Made by a program: the position numbers and the translations under genes
Notes under the pieces: generated by a model
Told to the model about the DNA's origin: nothing
Database searches by the model: none
The model's input: the letters and a program-made list of their open reading frames with translations, nothing else
Assembly: GCA_940337035.1 (NCBI GenBank)
Contig: OW679197.1
Span: 56,999,903 to 57,063,902, forward strand
Source of the DNA: Agriotes lineatus
Lineage: Eukaryota > Arthropoda > Insecta > Coleoptera > Elateridae
Direction of reading: 5' to 3'
Length of the DNA: 64,000 nt
Shown here: positions 57,766 through 64,000 of the stretch, piece after piece
How the letters are laid out: each line of letters starts with the position of its first letter
How positions within the stretch are numbered: the first letter of the stretch is position 1

Positions 57766-59060
57766 ATGCTTTGTTTGGGAATTAATGTAATTTACATTGC
57801 TGAGTATTTAATTTGGCCGTGATTGATTTTAATACAGTAACTGATTCAAATAATCAATATAGACGAACTTAAGACTTTTTACAGGATGGATGATGCACAG
57901 GGGAGGCTGGAAAAGGACCCGAACAATAAGTGTGTCATCCAGCCTTAAAGCTTAAGGTGGTAGATTAGGAAAGGTCTGTCTTATGACGGGCATGTTAAGC
58001 TAGTTGTGTTTTGAATTGCTTGGTAATTGTCAATAACTGATTCTCGAAAATATTGTTCATTTCCTGAAGTGGAATAAACAAGGATATTTAGACGTCGCAG
58101 AAAAGCCAAATAAATTTAGACCATGGGATCTCCGACCTATATTGCTCATAATATGCTTTTTTATTAATTCGAAAATTTCACACGAAAGGCTTACTTACGT
58201 ATGCACAACAATAATGCAACAAATAATTAGATGCAACTTATTACTATCGATTTGGCTATGCTAATTTATTGGTATTAGAGGCCAATAGTTTGTTGTGGCT
58301 GTTATACACGGTCCTGTTTGGAAATTGTTAAACGATTTTCTTGGTCTTATTTAATTTTTCTAATTTCACTTATTTTGTAGAGTTCTCGCCGAGACTAGAA
58401 TCCTTGAGACCCAGTACCTCAACAAAGTTGTTAGTAATGTTCAAATATAATCGTTAAAAATATTGAGAACCCAGAACGTTTAATTCGAAGCGAGGTTTAT
58501 CGACAACCTCACTGCATAAATAAAATTCTACTCTGCGTCATTAAAATACTTGGCAAATATTGAATTTGTAAAGTACTAGTACGAAGAGTAAAATTGAAGT
58601 GTGTACTATAGCGCGGAATTTGAAATAAGCCGATATTCGTTAGGCTAAAAATACATTTGTAAAGCTTTTCACCACTGTGAATCGTATTGCAGGTATTTCA
58701 CCACTTGGAGAAAATTGCTTTTAACACGTGTTACATTTTTGTACAGATTAAGGCTACAGGATTTTGTTTAAATATCTTACTGGAATCAAAGTATCATTGT
58801 TCTATTCGGACATGTTTGTTTTTCTCTAAAACAATTATCTTGACCTTCCCAATATAGGAATGCTAAACTTATGCAAGACCTGAATAATTTTCCGTTCAAG
58901 AGAGTTGTTCGATCTAACTGTTAAATCTAATGGGAATTATTTCGAACTATTTTGTATATGAAAGGCATTTTATTAATGTTTTTGTGAGTTTCTGAAATTT
59001 TAAGGATCCTTCTAACTTCTGTCTTTATTATTTATAAAAGGAGCCTTTACGAATAATTTT
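57766..59060. other. AT-rich spacer
   Basis: No gene or transposon end recognised. Confidence 0.4.
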
Positions 59061-59840
59061 AAAGAAACCTGCCGAACGCCCTGAATGGAAACTATGATAT
59101 TCGGAGCTTTGAAGTGCATTTTAGAATCTCCCAAACGGAGAGGCTGCATGGGAAGCAAGTTTTATTGTTCTAAAGTGGAGGCACTGGTCTCTACCTGGAT
59201 GAAATACGAGGCAGCCTAGTGAACCGATGATTAGGGCGCCCCCAACCGCGAGCACTGCGCCGACCTCGTAATAAAATCATCTTCAGATATAAATATTAGT
59301 TTACGATTATAAATACATGTGTTTTATCACGTTGCGTTCGATTCAACAAAAGGAGGCGCACCTCGGCTGTCGCTCGAGCCGTAATCGAATCGGGGCGCTA
59401 TTCAAATTAGCGAGATAAAATCGTTAATTACCGCGGAATGGAGGTTTCGTTTGAAGACGAAGCCTATTACGGTGCATCGAACTGGGGTAATATTCATTTA
59501 ATTGTATTGTGGCGGCGCATATTTTAATTGCGCCGTTCCTATGCAAGGATACGAGTATTTATTTGCATGGCCACCGAGCGTGGTATTTTAAAGACATTAT
59601 TCATATTCTGACGGTAACAACTGTATATCCTCCTACTGGGCATTAGCCATCGGTCATTGTGTTGAAAATGAGGACCGCTGCCGGCAGGCTATGATTTAGC
59701 TCGGTTCGGCAATGTTAGAATGGAAAAGCCCGGCAATGATCGCCTTTAATTTAAAAATCGGATAATACCTAAGCACAGCAATTTGCATAGAGAAAATTCC
59801 AATGACGGCAGTAAAAGGAGGCGTGTAAATGTTATGCATT
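59061..59840. promoter_or_regulatory. GC-raised island, candidate cis-regulatory module
   Basis: No ORFs of note. Dense mixture of CpG blocks and homeodomain- or POU-like words: TCGTTAATTACCGCGG at 59420-59435, ATTTGCAT at about 59560 and 59780, and TTTAATTG. This is the clearest enhancer-like texture in the window. The bounds are set by the composition change only. Confidence 0.4.
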
Positions 59841-59965
59841 TGCAAAGTCTTTCTTTGTTGAGAATTTTATGTTCTGAAGGTTTGTTATAGATTTTTACCT
59901 TAAATTCTTCCATCTTACCGGTTCATATTACATGTTTATAAAACCTCTTACCTGTAAGATTTACG

Positions 59966-60120
59966 CATTTGTAATCTAATACCAACCCGAAAGCTTTAAC
60001 TCGAGGACTGTTATTTTTACTATACATTTATATGATCTTACTAATCCAACCTACACATTTTATAATCTCATGTCAACCCGAAAGCTTTAGGGCCGTTTTT
60101 TACTATAAATATTGAAATTT
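59966..60120. repeat. Two direct copies, about 90-bp period
   Basis: CATTT-TAATCT, then CAACCCGAAAGCTTTA (59983 and 60075) and TTTTTACTATA occur in the same order in both copies. Confidence 0.55.
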
Positions 60121-60130
60121 AATCGAGCGA

Positions 60131-61080
60131 GGTTTGATTAAAATGCAAACATTTTTGAAAATCGTTCTGTCTGTTAAATGGTCAATTTTTAAATGTATAA
60201 GGCCATTTGGTGACCGATTGAAAGTCAGTACTTATAATTTTGTGTAAATTGACATGTATAAAAGAGCTGAAACTAAAGATTCATTCGAGTTTCTGGAAAA
60301 TCTGTTCAGCCCATTTTACTGCCGAAGCTATGTGCAAGACCTAAAAAGTGATACAACAATATTTCTATACAATAACCTGGAATCGTCAGATGATATAACT
60401 AGTTGAACACAAAAAATTTTAAACTATAGGAAAATAAATTCAAAATTTTTCGTGTCAACCTGGTATCGTGGAAGAAGTTGTTGAAGCTTTGAAAATTAAA
60501 GTACGAAATGGGCGAAAATTCAAAGTTATATTCAATGGTTTTTGATTAAATGTGATTGGATTCACGTTATGTTCTCGACAAGTCCCAAGACAGAATTCTG
60601 TTTTCGACCAAAATACAGGTTGTGGTGTTTATAATACATGGAAAGAACTGGTTGGAATTATTTTTCTGATAGAAGATACCTACTTCTGAATTTGAGGTTC
60701 AAAATCAAGCACTTTTTACATCATTGAATATAACTATGTAGGTACAACAACAATATACTTTATCAATCCTTATAATGAGCTTCGTAAGGTTTATCTTTGC
60801 TCGTTTTGCTCACATATTAAAATTAGTTAGAAACCATTTGATCGATAATGGATTAGAATAGGGTAGTACGGTGATTGGTCAAATTCAGGTAGAGGAATGG
60901 GTTAATTTTAGTGATGATGAAAAAGGTTTTGTTCTAACCTAGTCCAGAATCAACTGCTATCGAACAGAGTTTTCATGTAATGTTCTCAGTTCTCAGTGAT
61001 GTCCTAAAGTCACACGGTTTCAAAAAGTAATTAATGGCGGAGTTAATGTAATGAATACTAAAATAGCAATTTATTAATGA
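60131..61080. other. AT-rich spacer
   Basis: A frame at about 60470-60530 reads PGIVEEVVEALKIKVRNGRK, which I cannot assign. It may belong to the possible P-type relic downstream. Confidence 0.3.
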
Positions 61081-61800
61081 AGTCGCACATATTAGACTAG
61101 CATACGGAATGAAATTAGAACAACCTGATTTGGCACTGAGTCGATTGAAATCACCGATGTGGAATATCAAGTTCTTTACTAAGATCACAAACTGAAGAAA
61201 ACCCTTCCTCCTTGTCAGACAGGCTTCACTAATTTACTTAATTCACTCCAAGCTTTATGGAAGGATTTGAAGAAGTTAGTTGTATTCAGCACACAATATA
61301 AGTAGAACAATAATCAATCAAGACATCTGGAAAGGTTAGAGTAGTTGGAATCCATGGAATTTCGTTGCAGCCTTAGACCATTAATTCTTGCTTCAAGACC
61401 TCGTACACCAAAAATATCAACTGCGAACTTTCGGATTACTTCAATTTCATCCCTGCTGAAACAGATTTCTCTACTTTCAAATAACTCTAAGCAATGAACA
61501 CCACCGCATTCTGGAGTAGTAATGTTTGCCCCTTTCAACGATAAGTTAATTCAACTTGGAGGACGAGTCATTAAGGTTCTTGGCCAGTTATTTAGCTTGG
61601 GTTTGGAAGAGAAACGGAAAGGAATCATTTGGGGTGCCAATTGGAGAAAACAATAGCATCAACTAAGAATAATTCATCCTGGATACAGATTCTGCCAACT
61701 GATGGTCTACTTTTACCAAATAAAGAAATTGTGGTAACAGTTGTTAGAGCAAAAAGCTTTCTCTATGATGCAATCACGAACCAATTTGTCGACTAGACTA
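61081..61800 (+). pseudogene. Possible P-element/THAP9-type transposase relic
   Basis: Plus-strand pieces in different frames resemble the C-terminal half of P-type transposases. LPPCQTGFTNLLNSLQALWK (about 61200-61260) resembles the L..Q.G...S...L..L segment. FNLEDESLRFLASYLAWVWK (61549-61608) resembles the E..SL.YLAGY.A.K segment. SSWIQILPTDGLLLPNKEI (61676-61732) resembles the SW...L...GL..P segment. The order is correct but identity is weak, and stops and frameshifts are many. The 74-codon ORF on the opposite strand (61314-61538) is unassigned. Confidence 0.35.
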
Positions 61801-63411
61801 CTTTGGAAATATCTCCAAATTTAATAGAGATATTGTGCATGAATTTATTACATGTTGACTAAGGTACCCCGGTAGAAGCCTTCTAAAAACTATATAATAG
61901 GACTAAGAAATGTTTGTAACCGTTTGAATTGCAACCAAAGTTATTGTTTGTGCTTTATCATGTGTTTAATATATTATATTCTATATACCATGGGCCATAG
62001 CTAAATATTGTAATAAGTTACTTGCTTTGGCAATTGACATCAATCAACTCGCCATGAAAATTTAGGTGGAATTAAAATAAATATGATTGTTGCAAAATAT
62101 TTAACCATAGATGAATCTACATAAAATATAAAATTGTAATAAAAAATTAAGTTAGGAGAAATATATTCCATTATGAATAACCGAAAGATATGGCTCATAT
62201 ATCTACAAAAATTGTTTATCAAACTCTGTATTTAGTTGTAGTGACAGCAACGTTAAATTGTTGGTATCTTTACATTATACCGGGTGTCCACTTTCAAAGT
62301 CGAACATCGGCAATTAATAATATAAATCAAAGTCTTAAATTAGTATTTTAAAATAAAAATTGCATTTTTATTTTATTATAAAAATGTCGAAAGAATCACT
62401 TTTAATGGCTTTTCCAGAGTGCTCAAATTAAAAAATCAAATAAAATCTTTCAAGGGCTCTATACCTATAATGAATTTATGTAATTTCTGCTTGACTTTAA
62501 TGTACTTATTTTTGTTCTTTGTCCAAACGAAATTCAATCTTCTAATTAAATTATTTAATTCTTTGAATTTTATTTTCTCCTTTAAGTTTCGACCATACTT
62601 AGCACATTAAAAAAATCACATGTAACTATTGTTTACTAGATGATCAAAAAATACAAAACAAATTAAATTGTCAAAAACTATTTTTTTTTAGTTTCTTCTG
62701 ACACCTGTAAAACACAACACTATAGAAGCTACAGAGCTATGGATCAAAATATTTGAAGCGTTTATCGACCACAAAAATTAAATTGCAAATTAATGAAAAA
62801 CGATTGCATTCGTTTTAACAGATGCCACAATTATAGCCACATAAAAGGTAACTAAGAGAATCATACTAACTGCTTATTTACCACATTGTGATAAAAGTAA
62901 CTGGCAATTTTATTTGAATAGGGCAACAATATAAAGGTTTACAAACGTACATCACAATTATGATATAAACTCTCTGGTTTTGCTAAAAAATTATACTTGA
63001 AATCGAATTTAATTTAAAATACAATAACTTTGTATCTTTTTAACCTTTCTAACACAAACAGATCAACTACTGAAAGAGGATTCACTATTTGTAGTTGAAT
63101 GTTGAAACTCGATTGAATAAAAATTCTACTATTTCAAACTAGACTTTTTGGGTCAAGTCTAAGATTAAAAAAATGGTTTGAAAGTGAGAGAATTTTTGCA
63201 AATTATTTTGATTCAAATAAGGAAAATATTGAATTCTGTTTTATTATAATGTCTACATTGCTGGTTTTTTGAGTGTCGCTTAATAAAAATAAACTTTTGC
63301 TTAAAACGATACTAATTTTGAGTAGATGTTGGCCTTAATCTAATTGAAATAATTTTTACATTTTCCAAATTGAATTGTAAATAAAGGAGTTACAAAATAA
63401 TAGAGTTAGAG
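61801..63411. other. AT-rich spacer
   Basis: No gene. ACCGGGTGTCC at about 62279-62289 is a transposon-end-like word; no clear inverted partner. Confidence 0.4.
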
Positions 63412-63525
63412 CATCCTGTACTAGTAAAGTTGGTGCCGCTGTCGTTAGATGGTTCTGAAAAAGAGGCATAACATCCTGTAGTAGTAAAGCTACCGTTAGA
63501 GGGCGCTGAAAACGTGACACACGCA
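63412..63525. repeat. Imperfect tandem pair, 60-bp period
   Basis: CATCCTGTA(C/G)TAGTAAAG begins at 63412 and 63472, each followed by CGTTAGA-GG--CTGAAAA. The second copy has lost about 12 bp. Related to 23466-23540. Confidence 0.65.
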
Positions 63526-64000
63526 GGCAGGAAGACATGCGGGCACATCTTGTTTATATAAATAATTGCATATTTAAAAAAATATATTTTCTTATTAATA
63601 CGAAAAGCATTAATCTCACTTCCCACTATAAATACGACGACGCAGATATATATGTTTACCGTGTCTGTATTATGATGTCACGTAAAATGTTTTTATAAAA
63701 GCTTTTGGAAGAGAGCTATTCCTATAATTTTGATGAAAACAGGCATTTCATTGGATGTGACGGTCCGCTAAACCTGCTAGAGATTTAAAATGATCGTGTT
63801 GGACAAGACAATTTTATTTAATATACTAAGCACATGGTTTAACCTCTAACGAAGAAAGCGTCACAGTAATAGAATTATAGCAGGGCAAACCCACCTTACA
63901 TGTGAATTCACATGCTATTTGCAGTTTTTGTTTGTTTTTGAATAAGGGTATATCCAATAAATCTTATTGTAAACCCCGTCAAAATAGTTATTATGTGTCA
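63526..64000. other. AT-rich spacer to window end
   Basis: No feature recognised. Confidence 0.4.

Noticed and set aside
1..64000. Bacterial or phage operon, or giant-transposon cargo
   Set aside because: No clustered co-directional ORFs, no ribosome-binding-site-led starts, no integrase, capsid or DNA polymerase B genes; long ORFs are only LINE polymerases.

Overview
This window looks like AT-rich eukaryotic DNA, most likely from an insect. There are no operons, no ribosome-binding-site-led ORFs and no host gene I can recognise. The only long open frames are reverse transcriptases of non-LTR retrotransposons. The repeat mix (Jockey-type LINE, RTE-like LINE relics, mariner and hAT non-autonomous elements, foldbacks, a Penelope-like fragment, tRNA-derived SINEs) is typical of insects. 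A beetle is plausible, but I cannot name a genus.

Layout. 0.5-5.3 kb holds a tRNA-headed SINE, a 773-bp foldback element with a perfect 9-bp target duplication, and two eroded LINE tails. 5.3-13.2 kb is mostly unique sequence with GC-raised islands. 13.3-17.6 kb is a nest of transposons: a plus-strand LINE relic split by a deleted mariner copy, a minus-strand LINE relic split by a 230-bp MITE, a Jockey-like fragment, and a hAT-like element. 17.7-29 kb alternates islands, tandem repeats and palindromes. 29-31.5 kb has remnants of an LTR-retrotransposon protease and a hAT transposase exon. 33.5-39.4 kb contains two 90-bp units encoding a C2H2 zinc-finger linker, a 1.2-kb hAT element with a perfect 8-bp duplication, and a 1.3-kb block densely packed with ACGT. 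42.8-43.4 kb has a mariner-type transposase tail beside a 368-bp palindrome whose arms carry a hammerhead-ribozyme-like core. 44.8-46.1 kb is a 5'-truncated Jockey LINE with a perfect 13-bp duplication. 47-53.7 kb has a foldback, a MITE and two copies of one LINE tail. 54.8-57.4 kb is a LINE with an uninterrupted 732-codon reverse transcriptase ORF. The remainder is AT-rich with one large island, a tRNA-Ser-like relic, a possible P-element-type relic and a short duplicated motif.

Function. There is no host pathway to reconstruct. The interesting content is the transposon stratigraphy and about a dozen GC-raised, ORF-poor islands spaced through the AT-rich background. These islands are rich in AATTA-like and octamer-like sites and resemble the conserved cis-regulatory modules of an insect gene desert. 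That regulatory reading is inference and needs cross-species alignment. I found no convincing new multi-gene system. The most unusual items are the hammerhead-bearing palindrome, the ACGT-dense block, and the repeated zinc-finger-linker unit.
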